A stretch of 64,000 nt of DNA from JBBRCX01 sp038204465 (lineage in GTDB: Bacteria > Planctomycetota > Phycisphaerae > Tepidisphaerales > Tepidisphaeraceae). Shown piece after piece: positions 29,580 to 38,361 of this stretch. The notes under the pieces are model-generated. The model worked only from the letters and a program-made list of their open reading frames with translations. It was not told where the DNA came from and searched no databases. Position 1 is the first letter of the stretch, and every line of letters starts with the position of its first letter. A program made the translations under genes and the position numbers. The DNA lies in the NCBI GenBank assembly GCA_038204465.1, contig JBBRCX010000001.1, positions 62,001 through 126,000 on the forward strand, read 5' to 3'.

Positions 29580-31075
29580 CGCCCCACGACCTCGCGGTAT
29601 CTGCCATACGCCTCGTCCCACGGGCGGGCCTGCTGCGGCTCGTATCGATTGACTTCAAAGCTGGCGCGCACCACGCCACGCGCATCCGCGAGCGACTTCA
29701 CGTCACCGCTCGCCATCGCCTGCACGAGAATGTTCCCGATTGCCGTTGCCTCGACTGGGCCGGTAATCACGGGGCGCTGGCAGGCATCCGCGGTCATCTG
29801 ATTGAGCAACACGTTCTGCGAGCCGCCGCCGACGACGTGAATGATTTCGATCTTCCGTCCGAGCATGTCTTCCAGCCCCTCCAGCGTCTTTCGATAGGTC
29901 AGCGCAAGGCTCTCCAGCGCGCTGCGGACATACTCGCCTCGCGACGCCGGCACGGCCTGCTTCGTCTCCTGGCAGAATCTCGCAATCTTCTGAGGCATCT
30001 CGCCCGGCTGCAGAAAGGGCTTGTAGTCAGGATCCACAACCGGGCCGAACCCCTTTGCGCCGGCCGCCATCTGAGTCAGTTCTGCGTAGCTGTGATCGTC
30101 CCCCTCTTTCTGCCATTGCCGGCGGCACTCCTGCACCACCCACATTCCCATGATGTTTTTGAGGAAGCGAATCTTGCCGCCGACGCCTCCCTCGTTGGTG
30201 TAGTTGTAGCGCAGCGACTTCTCGTTGATCAGGGGCTCATCGATTTCCACTCCCATCAACGACCACGTCCCCGAGCTGATGTAGCACCAGCCCGCGCCTC
30301 CCTCGCCGACCGGCACCGCGGCCACCGCGCTGGCGGTGTCGTGACATCCCGGAGCAATCACGGGAATCGAGCCTACGCCGCACTCGTCCGCAACGTCATC
30401 GCTCACCGGGCCGATCACCGTCCCGGATGCAACGATCTCCGACAGGATCCTCGTCGGCAAGTCCAGCGCCCTGAGCAACGCACTTGCCCAGGTCCTTTCC
30501 CTCGGGTCATACATCTGGCTTGTCGTCGCGATGGAGAACTCACTTTTTCGCTGCCCGGTGAACAGGTAGTTGAATAGGTCGGGCATGAACAGCAGCGTCT
30601 GTGCGGCGTTCAACGCAACCGATTTCGCCTCGTGCATCGCAACCAGCTGAAAGAGAGTATTCAACTCCATGAACTGGATGCCGGTCGCCTCGAAGATCTT
30701 CTCCTTGCTCACCCGCTTGAAGGCGCGCTCCATCATCCCTTCGGTGCGCGGGTCGCGGTAGTGGAACGGGTTCTCGAGGACTTCGCCGTCAGCGCCAATG
30801 AGTCCGAAGTCGACGCCCCACGTGTCCACTCCGATCCCGTGAATCTCCGTCGTCCGCTTCGAATCCTTCGCGCCCGACGCAGCCTTGCGCAGGCCGGTCT
30901 TCAGCTCTTCCCACTGCGCCAGCAGGTTCCAATGCAGGTGGCCCGTCATCCGCCCGCTGGGATTGGGAAAACGATGTTTTTCTTCGAGAGTGAGTTTCCC
31001 TGCTTCGAGAGATCCAAGGACCGCGCGCCCGCTCTCCGCCCCGAGGTCAAACGCCACGAAGTTCTTTGCCGCCAT
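29576..31075 (-). CDS. rhaB: Rhamnulokinase (FGGY family)
   Basis: A 499-residue sugar kinase. FDLGAESGRAVLG (9-21) is the RhaB form of the N-terminal phosphate-binding site, VDTWGVDFGL follows, and the C-terminal VVGGGSQNVLLNQMTAD is the FGGY signature. It phosphorylates L-rhamnulose to L-rhamnulose 1-phosphate in the cytosol. The length is usual. It is the first of two coupled genes with the amidohydrolase; no rhamnose isomerase, aldolase or transporter lies in the window, so the pathway is incomplete here. Confidence 0.92.
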   Translation of the reverse strand: MAAKNFVAFDLGAESGRAVLGSLEAGKLTLEEKHRFPNPSGRMTGHLHWNLLAQWEELKTGLRKAASGAKDSKRTTEIHGIGVDTWGVDFGLIGADGEVLENPFHYRDPRTEGMMERAFKRVSKEKIFEATGIQFMELNTLFQLVAMHEAKSVALNAAQTLLFMPDLFNYLFTGQRKSEFSIATTSQMYDPRERTWASALLRALDLPTRILSEIVASGTVIGPVSDDVADECGVGSIPVIAPGCHDTASAVAAVPVGEGGAGWCYISSGTWSLMGVEIDEPLINEKSLRYNYTNEGGVGGKIRFLKNIMGMWVVQECRRQWQKEGDDHSYAELTQMAAGAKGFGPVVDPDYKPFLQPGEMPQKIARFCQETKQAVPASRGEYVRSALESLALTYRKTLEGLEDMLGRKIEIIHVVGGGSQNVLLNQMTADACQRPVITGPVEATAIGNILVQAMASGDVKSLADARGVVRASFEVNRYEPQQARPWDEAYGRYREVVGR

Positions 31076-31184
31076 ATCCGCTCCGCAGAAAGTGCGGCGT
31101 ATCGTAGCAACCGCCTCCGCTCCGCACTATTCCACAGCACCGCCTGCCCGTGCAGCGGCGTCGCACATGCTTTAGCATGTCGAC

Positions 31185-31862
31185 GTGGAACGCACGCGGA
31201 TCAAAATCTGCGGGATTCGAAGGCCCCAGGACGCGCTGGCTGCTGCGCGGGCCGGTGCTGACGCCATCGGTCTTGTGTTCCACCCTTCATCACAGCGCAA
31301 CATCTCCATCGAAAGCGCGCGGGAAATCCTGCAGGCGCTTCCGCCGTTCGTCACGGCCGTCGGTTTGTTTGTCGACGCCGGCATGCAGGAGGTGACACAG
31401 ACGGCTACCGCCCTGGGTCTGCGTCACGTGCAGCTTCATGGGGATGAAACGCCGGATGATGTGGCGCGGCTCACGCGATTCTCCGTCATTAAGGCGGTGC
31501 GCGTCGAGCGCGACCGGCTTGGCCAGGTGCTGGCAACCTGGAGACAGGCTGTTCAAACGCTCCCGCTGTCCCACCTTCGCGGCCTGGTCCTGGAGACCGG
31601 TGGAACTGCCCGCCCGGGCGGAACCGGCGTGGTGAACGACTGGCAAGCCGTCAAGCGGGAAAAGGAGGCGGGCGCATTCGACGGCCTGCCGCACCTGATC
31701 GCCGCGGGAGGGCTGACGCCCCGCAATGTCGGACAGGTCGTGCGCGACGTGCGCCCCTGGGCAGTGGACGTAAGCAGCGGCGTGGAGGAACAACCGGGAA
31801 TCAAATCCGAAGCGCTCGTGCGCGCGTTCATGAATGCCGTACGTGAAGCGGCAAACCCTTAG
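31185..31862 (+). CDS. trpF: Phosphoribosylanthranilate isomerase
   Basis: A 225-residue beta/alpha-barrel enzyme of tryptophan synthesis. The catalytic cysteine C9 (KICGIRRPQDA) and the VQLHGDE motif (82-88) are present, and PGGTG is near 144-148. The general-acid position is an aspartate in most TrpF; here the matching residue appears to be E137 (VLETG), an unusual substitution. It starts with GTG at 31185, since the ATG at 31177 is in another frame. The gene is alone, without other trp genes nearby, and runs convergent to a lipoprotein gene. Confidence 0.88.
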   Translation: MERTRIKICGIRRPQDALAAARAGADAIGLVFHPSSQRNISIESAREILQALPPFVTAVGLFVDAGMQEVTQTATALGLRHVQLHGDETPDDVARLTRFSVIKAVRVERDRLGQVLATWRQAVQTLPLSHLRGLVLETGGTARPGGTGVVNDWQAVKREKEAGAFDGLPHLIAAGGLTPRNVGQVVRDVRPWAVDVSSGVEEQPGIKSEALVRAFMNAVREAANP

Positions 31863-31886
31863 CGGGCTCCGCGCATCCACAGCGAT

Positions 31887-32711
31887 TCATTCAGCGACGG
31901 GGATCTTATGCGGGACGAACAGCAGCACCTGCTCAAACTGCTCCGTCATGCCGTCGTTGATCAGGAAACTGCCCCCCAGGCTTGTTGCGCGTCGGGCAAG
32001 AGTCGATGGCGCCACGACAAGGAAACTGTCCAGCGGACAATCGATCCGAAGGTTCAGGTCATACAGTTGTTCGGGCCGCACGTCGGAAATCTCTCGCTCC
32101 TCGTTATGCAGGCTGAACTGCAGCCGCGTCCGCAGCGAGCGCACCACCGGGCACACGCTAAGCCTCACCTGCTCAGGCTTTCGCGGCGCAGGCTGGAATG
32201 AGACGGCGATCAGATTCTCGCACTGCTCGTAGGTCCGCCCATTCAGCAGGTTCTGGTCCGTCAGATAGAAGATATTCTGGTACTCGACGTTCTTCTTCAG
32301 CGAGAGCTCCATCGTCCCCATCCGCGCGATGCCAAAGGCACTCTTCTGCGTCACCGCCGGGTGCTCGTCGATTACGTGCTTGAAATAATCCCATTCCGCA
32401 TCGCAGCCCAGTCCGGCGCGGACGCCATTGCGCAACAGCAGGTCATACGTCGCAACGTCGATCTTCTCTTCATCAATGCGCTTCCAGAACTCGTCGTTCA
32501 GGCTGATTGCCCCGGTCGGGACCATCAGTTGATAGACATCGATCTGTATCGCACCTGGCGATTCGCCGCTGCCGCCCTGCCGCCAGCGGCGCGAGCGCGA
32601 GCTCGCGGCATCGCCCGTCTCCACCCGCGCCGGTGGCGGCGCGGGCTTTGCAGCGCAACCTGCAAGGACGAGCAGCAAAGACGACAAGAGCAACCGGTTA
32701 GCCATCGGCAT
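31887..32711 (-). CDS. Lipoprotein of unknown function
   Basis: A 274-residue predicted lipoprotein whose lipobox is LAGC, cysteine 19, with a proline-rich stretch after it. The mature domain of about 200 residues is mixed alpha/beta, with no metal or catalytic motif. The double start MPM makes 32705 an alternative. It begins four bases after the argD stop and is probably on the argD transcript. I do not recognise the family. Confidence 0.75.
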   Translation of the reverse strand: MPMANRLLLSSLLLVLAGCAAKPAPPPARVETGDAASSRSRRWRQGGSGESPGAIQIDVYQLMVPTGAISLNDEFWKRIDEEKIDVATYDLLLRNGVRAGLGCDAEWDYFKHVIDEHPAVTQKSAFGIARMGTMELSLKKNVEYQNIFYLTDQNLLNGRTYEQCENLIAVSFQPAPRKPEQVRLSVCPVVRSLRTRLQFSLHNEEREISDVRPEQLYDLNLRIDCPLDSFLVVAPSTLARRATSLGGSFLINDGMTEQFEQVLLFVPHKIPVAE

Positions 32712-32715
32712 CCAA

Positions 32716-33924
32716 TCATAGCGACGAGATCAGCTCGACCACGCCGTCAAGACCCTGGTCCCACTGCTGCCGTTCAATGTTAATCGGCGGCGCGAGCCGA
32801 AGCACCTTTTGGGCTGTCAGATTCACAATCAAGCCGCGCTGAAGGGCTTTTTCGGCCAGCCCCTCAGGCGGTTGTTTCAGTTCGATTCCAAGGAACAGGC
32901 CGCGCCCGCGCACCCCCGCAACTTTGGGCGCTATCGACTCCTCGTTTCGCAACCGCGCAATCGCATGCTCGCCGAGCGCGGCCGCATTCTCATTGAGCTT
33001 CTCGCGCTCGATGACGTCGAAGATGGTTCGCGAGACCGCCATGCAGATCGGGTTGCCGCCGAGTGTGCATCCATGCTTGCCAGGCACGAGCAATTGCGCG
33101 ATCGAAGGCTTGGCGAACATGATTCCAACCGGCAGACCGCCCCCCACCGCCTTTCCAAGCGTCATGATGTCCGGCTCAATCGCCCGCCCGAAGTCGTCGG
33201 TCACGTGCTGGTGGCCAAACCATCGTCCCGTCCGCCCGCAGCCGGTCCAGACTTCGTCAAAGATAAGCGTAATCCCGCGCTCGTCGCAGAGTTGCCGCAC
33301 GCGGCGGATGTAACCATCGGGATAGACATTCATGCCCCCTTCGCCCTGGATTGGCTCGATGAGAATGCCCGCCGTCTCTTCATCGGCTGCTCGCGCCAGC
33401 GCGTCGAAATCGCCCGCTTCAACCTGACTGAACCCCGGAACGGCCGGCTCGAAGCCGGCGCGGACGGCGGAGTTGCCTGTAGCGGCTATCATCGCCAACG
33501 TCCGCCCATGGAAGCTCTTGTTCAGCGAAACAATCCTCCAGCGTTTCGGCGACGCGGCGCCGCCACGCAGGCGCGCGAGCTTGCACGCGGCCTCGTTGGC
33601 CTCCACGCCGCTGTGACAGAAGAAGGCCTGCCCTGGAAATGCGAAGCGATTCAGGCGCTCGGCGAGCTCAATCTGCGGCTCAGTGTAGAAAGTGTTGCCG
33701 ACGTGCCAGAGTTCAGAAGCCTGCTCTTTGGCGGCTCGAACGAGCGCCGGATGGCAATGGCCGAGGATCGCACCGCCAAACCCGGCGAAGAGATCCAGGT
33801 ATTTCTTGCTGTCCGTATCCCAGACAAAGGAGCCCTCGCCGCGCGCCATACACACTGGCAGCCGGGCGTAGTTGCCGATGAGCACCCGTTTGCCGCGGTC
33901 CAGGATTTCCGGCGTATTCGACAT
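32716..33924 (-). CDS. argD: Acetylornithine aminotransferase (class III)
   Basis: A 402-residue PLP enzyme of arginine synthesis. D223 in IFDEVWTGCGRTG pairs with the pyridine nitrogen and K258 in TLGKAVGGG is the Schiff-base lysine. It converts N-acetylglutamate semialdehyde to N-acetylornithine, the step after ArgC (present at 39771). Ornithine aminotransferase and related class III enzymes share these motifs, so the substrate is the likely one but not certain. Its length is typical. Confidence 0.85.
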   Translation of the reverse strand: MSNTPEILDRGKRVLIGNYARLPVCMARGEGSFVWDTDSKKYLDLFAGFGGAILGHCHPALVRAAKEQASELWHVGNTFYTEPQIELAERLNRFAFPGQAFFCHSGVEANEAACKLARLRGGAASPKRWRIVSLNKSFHGRTLAMIAATGNSAVRAGFEPAVPGFSQVEAGDFDALARAADEETAGILIEPIQGEGGMNVYPDGYIRRVRQLCDERGITLIFDEVWTGCGRTGRWFGHQHVTDDFGRAIEPDIMTLGKAVGGGLPVGIMFAKPSIAQLLVPGKHGCTLGGNPICMAVSRTIFDVIEREKLNENAAALGEHAIARLRNEESIAPKVAGVRGRGLFLGIELKQPPEGLAEKALQRGLIVNLTAQKVLRLAPPINIERQQWDQGLDGVVELISSL

Positions 33925-34093
33925 CGCATTCCTCTCACGGCACGGGGCGCTGAAACTATCAGAACCGACGAGGATTAGCTAAGTTTGTTCATCGCCCCGA
34001 CGCCGAACGCGGCGCCTGATCGCTCGGAGGGTTCCATAGAGTCGCTCCGTGTCGCAAACCTGCGCCGATCGTTATCCTCGCGACAGGAATACC

Positions 34094-35131
34094 ATGGAAG
34101 CGCGGGTGCGCTGGGGCATTCTCGGGACAGGAAACATCGCGCGGCAGTTCGCCGGGGGAATGTCCTCGTCTCGGCACGGACAGCTGGCGGGGGTCGGCTC
34201 CCGTACGCGCGAAGCCGCCGCCAGTTTCGCCCTCAGCTACGGCATCTCCTCAGCGTACGGAAGCTATGACGAACTGCTTGCGGATACTGCGGTGGAGGCG
34301 GTTTACGTCTCCCTCCCCAACTCGATGCATCATGAGTGGACCCTCAAGGCGCTTCGGGCGGGAAAGCACGTCCTGTGTGAAAAGCCGCTCGCGAGTAACG
34401 CCGTTGAAGCGCGGGAAATGTTTGATGTCGCCGGACATTGCGGCCGCTTGCTCGTGGAAGCGTTCATGTACCGCTCGCACCCCCAGACGCATGCGGTGCT
34501 CGATCTCGTGCGCAGCGGCGCGATCGGGGAATTGAAACTCATCCGTACCAGCTTCTGCTATCGCACCACGCGCATCGCCGGCAACATCCGCTTCCGTCCT
34601 GATTTGGCCGGCGGCGGGTTAATGGACGTCGGTTGCTACTGCATTAACTTTTCCAGGCTGCTCGCCGGGGCTGAACCTGAATCGATGGAAGTAAGCGGTC
34701 ACGTACACGAGATGGGCGTCGACGACCTCGCGGCCGGCGTACTGCGTTTCCCGGATGGAGTGACCGCGAGCTTTACCTGCGGCACCACCGTCCAGGCCGA
34801 CAACACCGCCTGCGTTTGCGGCAGCGAGGGCTTCATCGAGGTCCCGGTGCCATGGAAGCCTCCGCGGGAAAATGCGACGTTCTCCATCGTGCGCGCGGCG
34901 CCGCCCCGCATGGACGGCCCGCCGAAACAGACCGGGCCGGCCCGCGAGACGAGGACCGTGAATGCGGTACTGGATCTCTACGCGCTCGAAGCCGACGATT
35001 TCGCGGCCTCGATGCGCGACGGAACGCCGCCGCGGGTCAGCCGTCAGGACACCCTTGGGAACATGAAGATCCTCGACGAACTGCGGCGGCGGCTTGGCAT
35101 GCAGGCGCCGGGCGTAGAGGCAGCCCAATGA
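34094..35131 (+). CDS. Gfo/Idh/MocA-family oxidoreductase
   Basis: A 345-residue NAD(P)-dependent dehydrogenase. The Rossmann loop ILGTGNIA (9-16) and the EKP motif (96-98) are present, with the GGGLMDVGCYCIN segment that closes the sugar site. It probably oxidises a sugar or inositol, as is usual in this family. The ATG at 34094 has AGGA behind it and removes a 15-residue leader. Its stop overlaps the next gene's start (ATGA). Confidence 0.9.
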   Translation: MEARVRWGILGTGNIARQFAGGMSSSRHGQLAGVGSRTREAAASFALSYGISSAYGSYDELLADTAVEAVYVSLPNSMHHEWTLKALRAGKHVLCEKPLASNAVEAREMFDVAGHCGRLLVEAFMYRSHPQTHAVLDLVRSGAIGELKLIRTSFCYRTTRIAGNIRFRPDLAGGGLMDVGCYCINFSRLLAGAEPESMEVSGHVHEMGVDDLAAGVLRFPDGVTASFTCGTTVQADNTACVCGSEGFIEVPVPWKPPRENATFSIVRAAPPRMDGPPKQTGPARETRTVNAVLDLYALEADDFAASMRDGTPPRVSRQDTLGNMKILDELRRRLGMQAPGVEAAQ

Positions 35132-35778
35132 TGATCCTGATGAACAGCGGCGGCATTGCCGGGACGAACTGCTTCCTCATCGCGGACGAGGAGGCGAAGA
35201 AGGCGGTACTCTTCGATGCGCCCGACCACACCGTGCAGCCCCTGTTGGAGGAGGTGACGCGGCGGGGCTGGGACTTGATCGGTCTCTGGCTCACGCATGG
35301 ACACTTTGATCATCTGGCCGACCACCAAGCGGTGACAGATCTGTTTCCGAACGCAAAGGTGCTGATCCATCCGCTGGATGAGCCGAAGCTGAAGAGTCCC
35401 GGAAGCAGCATGTTTCCACTGCCCTTCGACATCCCGCCGCGTTCGGCGGACGAATTGCTTCATGACGGACAGGAATTGCACATCGGATCGATTCGCGCGG
35501 TGGTAATTCACACGCCAGGCCACTCACCGGGTCACGTCATGTTCCATTTCCCGGAGCAGGAAGTGCTGGTCGGCGGCGACTTGATCATCATGGGAGCCAT
35601 CGGGCGAACCGATCTGCCCGACTCGGATCACGGCGCGCTGGAAGCATCAATCCGGCGGGTGATGCGGCTCGCGCCGGCAACGCGGTTGCTTCCAGGCCAC
35701 GGCTCTCCGGGAACGCTGGCAGATGAGATGCAGAATAATCCGTACGTCGCGCAAGCAATGGCGGGTGCTCCTCGATGA
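35128..35778 (+). CDS. Metallo-beta-lactamase-fold hydrolase (glyoxalase II-like)
   Basis: A 216-residue hydrolase with the zinc motif THGHFDHLADH (56-66), then H in HTPGHSPGH and the later histidine in LPGHGSPGT. These fit the glyoxalase II/rhodanese-associated group of the MBL fold. It is translated from an ATG that overlaps the Gfo/Idh stop, so the two proteins are made together. A thioester or lactone substrate is plausible. Confidence 0.9.
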   Translation: MMILMNSGGIAGTNCFLIADEEAKKAVLFDAPDHTVQPLLEEVTRRGWDLIGLWLTHGHFDHLADHQAVTDLFPNAKVLIHPLDEPKLKSPGSSMFPLPFDIPPRSADELLHDGQELHIGSIRAVVIHTPGHSPGHVMFHFPEQEVLVGGDLIIMGAIGRTDLPDSDHGALEASIRRVMRLAPATRLLPGHGSPGTLADEMQNNPYVAQAMAGAPR

Positions 35779-35814
35779 AGCACCGGCCAAGGTTCCTCCC
35801 AACTCACCAGCTGC

Positions 35815-36297
35815 TTATTCAACTTCTTTTTCTTTCTGGGCGCCGCCTCCGCGTCGGTGTCCCTTCTTTCCTTCAGGCCGGGGCTTGACCACCACCTTGG
35901 TCTCGATGGTCCCACCGGCCGTCACCACCACCCGCTCGCGGCCGACGTTCTTATCCGACCGGCAAACAACTAACCAGTTTCCAGCGGGCGCGGCGCTCAT
36001 CGTAAAGACGCCGTTCTCATCGGTCTCAGTTGTTGCGATCGGCTCGGGGCGCGGGCCGCTTGTCGCTCTACCGCCATTCGCAGGACCGCCCGCCGCCCGC
36101 TTGCCCTGTTTACCCTGCCCCGGAACAACCAGCATCACCTTTGCGTGAGCCACCGGCTTGTCCTGCAGGTCGGTTACCTTGCCCTTCACCGTACCTTTCC
36201 CGACCGTCGCCTCATCGGCCTTCAGCACCGATGGCGTGGGTCCGGCCAGCAGCGCAAGTACGACAAACGCCGCGAACAAGGACGAATACAGCTTCAT
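35815..36297 (-). CDS. Secreted protein with carboxypeptidase-regulatory-like domain
   Basis: A 160-residue exported protein. A signal peptide of about 26 residues (MKLYSSLFAAFVVLALLAG) precedes a CarboxypepD_reg-like beta-sandwich (VKGKVTDLQDKPVAHAKVML, then NGVFTMSAAPAGNW). The C-terminal 25 residues are highly basic and end KEKEVE. GGGAG precedes the ATG at 36297, and the longer frame to 36339 lacks that site. It lies convergent to the MBL gene. Confidence 0.78.
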   Translation of the reverse strand: MKLYSSLFAAFVVLALLAGPTPSVLKADEATVGKGTVKGKVTDLQDKPVAHAKVMLVVPGQGKQGKRAAGGPANGGRATSGPRPEPIATTETDENGVFTMSAAPAGNWLVVCRSDKNVGRERVVVTAGGTIETKVVVKPRPEGKKGHRRGGGAQKEKEVE

Positions 36298-36443
36298 GAC
36301 TTGCTCCCAATCCGCCGCAGCGAGACCCCGTGGCGGCAACGCGCAGGCGGATCATTGGAACCGCGTGGGACAGCCCGATGGCTCATCTCATCAAACGCAA
36401 GCGTGGCGTGTTTATTCCTGGCGTCGAACTGAAAGCCGCCGGC

Positions 36444-37676
36444 TCAATGTCTTTGCAGCTCGGCCCAGAGATCGGATAGATCAAGGCTCAGGCGTGTCTC
36501 GACGTTCCCATCGTCAAGATAGCGCACCTTGTAGACGTGCGAACGATGCTGAACGGCGTCTTCTACTGCATCGTTGATGTCGGCGTCAGTCTTGGCGGCT
36601 TGCCCAATGTTGAGGTCCTTCGTAAGCGGAAGCGCGTGGATTTGCTCGCGGAGTCGCTTGAGCGCGATGTCCCGCGCGTCCTGCGTCACGAGGAGACTTT
36701 TTCGTTGTCCATGCGCGATTCCCGTCGCATCGATCTGTTGATCGGCCCAAACCGGGGGATCCTTCGGGAGCACCACGATCGTGCGGGTCACGTTGCCCCT
36801 GCCCGAAAGCACCTTCGCGCGCCCGACCGGCGTCCCTACGCGGCGGACAATCTCCGATCGCACTTTGCTCCATCCGGCTTCGTCCGCCGGTACAGTCGCG
36901 CCGTGCTGGTGCTCCAGCGCATCGCGCAGCACATCGCTCAGCTCCACGGGGGGCACCGCCTCCGTCAGCTGAATCTCCAGGTCTTCACGAAATTCCACCG
37001 ACGTAACCGGACGCCTGCTGAGCCATTGCTCGAGCGGGTCACGCACCGCGTTGTCCTTCAGCGCATCCTCCACTGTCTTCCCATCTGACAGTTCTACGGG
37101 ACCGATACTCTCGAGCACGCGCTGCCCTGCATTCAGCCGCGCCTTGGCAATGGCCTGCCGTCGCTCATCGTCACCCACCGAATTCCATGCGGGGTGGGCG
37201 CCGCGAGGCCGCAACGATTCAACCGCGCCCGGGCCTGTGCTCTTGCCGGTCGCGGTGAAGCTGCGCTGGTGCCACGCACTGAGCCGGTTGTGAATCGTGT
37301 CGATGGAAAGCGGCGATTTTTTCGGTTCCGCTTCCACCAACCGCAGCACCGTGCGCGCGACCTGTTTCCCATCCATCTCGACCCGCACCTGGCAGGTATC
37401 ATCATCGAGCCAGCGGGTCCCGCCGACCTGACGCGCTTTACCCAGCGAATTTGAGAATTCGTCTGCCGCCCCAATCCGATCGAGCAGGTCCTTCAGGGTG
37501 ATCTCTGGCGTGATGGCAGCCGAAAGGATCTCAGTTTGCAGCGACTGAAGCGCGTCGGCCTTGGCCGCCGCAACCTGGGCCCGTCGATCGATCTCCTGAC
37601 CCTTGGCCATGGTGGCACAGAGCAGGGCCAGAAGAAACAGGGGGGTCACGCGGAAGATGGGTGCGAAGACTTGCAT
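36444..37676 (-). CDS. Secreted protein of unknown function with repeated alpha-beta units
   Basis: A 410-residue protein with a signal peptide of about 26 residues. The mature part holds about three related units beginning near 29, 165 and 315. Each has a helix of the type AxxxAxxxL followed by strands with VRVEMDGKQVAR-like character. This resembles the LPP20/DUF4384 class, but I would not name a family. The start at 37676 fits the signal peptide. The promoter inside element copy 3 points at this gene from 402 bp upstream. Confidence 0.68.
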   Translation of the reverse strand: MQVFAPIFRVTPLFLLALLCATMAKGQEIDRRAQVAAAKADALQSLQTEILSAAITPEITLKDLLDRIGAADEFSNSLGKARQVGGTRWLDDDTCQVRVEMDGKQVARTVLRLVEAEPKKSPLSIDTIHNRLSAWHQRSFTATGKSTGPGAVESLRPRGAHPAWNSVGDDERRQAIAKARLNAGQRVLESIGPVELSDGKTVEDALKDNAVRDPLEQWLSRRPVTSVEFREDLEIQLTEAVPPVELSDVLRDALEHQHGATVPADEAGWSKVRSEIVRRVGTPVGRAKVLSGRGNVTRTIVVLPKDPPVWADQQIDATGIAHGQRKSLLVTQDARDIALKRLREQIHALPLTKDLNIGQAAKTDADINDAVEDAVQHRSHVYKVRYLDDGNVETRLSLDLSDLWAELQRH

Positions 37677-37880
37677 TGCCGCCGAACGCTAGACCTGACG
37701 GAAGAACATCACCATGACAGACAAACGCAAGCGGGTTTCGTTAGGGTAATGACGGCGCCCGGCAATGCCTCTGTGTCATCGTAGCGAAGCGCTCGAGCGG
37801 TCCACAATTCCAATGGGAATCAAGCGCTTCGCCCACCGGCAGGGTTCTCCCAGGTTATCGGACCCGCGCGGGGTGGCGCG

Positions 37881-38253
37881 GTCCAATGCAGGGCTTTGGT
37901 GGGCTTTTGCGGGGTTATCGTGGACCAGGAAGACTCAACCACCGCGCCGCAGACCTGAATACCGACCCGAACGGCCCCAGCCGAGAATGCCGATTGGGCG
38001 CGGCCCGACGGTTTCACCGATTCATCTGTCAAAGAGCGCTGCGATACGGTCCCAGCCGTTACGCCGAGGCATGATTCATTATACAGTCTTTCTTCATGGA
38101 GTCAACCCTTCCAGGGAAAGTTCGGGTTTGAAACTTGCCTTGCGATGCATGATCGATTCCTGTTCGATTGTGCAGGCTGGCCGCTCCGGGGCCCGTAGCC
38201 GCGGACTCGGACTCTGCACGCCACATAACGGGCGGTGAAACCGGGGATGTCAG
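37881..38253 (-). mobile_element. Dispersed TIR element, copy 3 (deleted, reverse strand)
   Basis: This matches the complete copy on the opposite strand. The left TIR is at 38237-38253 and reads CTGACATCCCCGGTTTC on the minus strand, two bases shorter than in copy 2. About 177 bp corresponding to 24886-25062 are missing, and homology stops near 37881 inside the AAAGCCC-rich part, so the right TIR is absent. Only the promoter and the conserved block after it are kept. This shows that the family loses its ends while keeping its promoter. Confidence 0.72.
38078..38105 (-). promoter_or_regulatory. Near-consensus sigma-70 promoter in element copy 3
   Basis: On the minus strand TTGACT is at 38105-38100 and TATAAT at 38083-38078, with 16 bases between. 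It faces the secreted-protein gene starting at 37676, 402 bp away. The core is the same as in the other two copies. Confidence 0.62.
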
Positions 38254-38361
38254 GAGCGCTCCAAATTGATTTGACCCCCGCCGGTCCTTAGGATTCGCTG
38301 GAGGCTGGACCGATGGCGGGCGCGGCGGCGTACCCATCCTCCAGGCCCAAAGGAATTGCCC

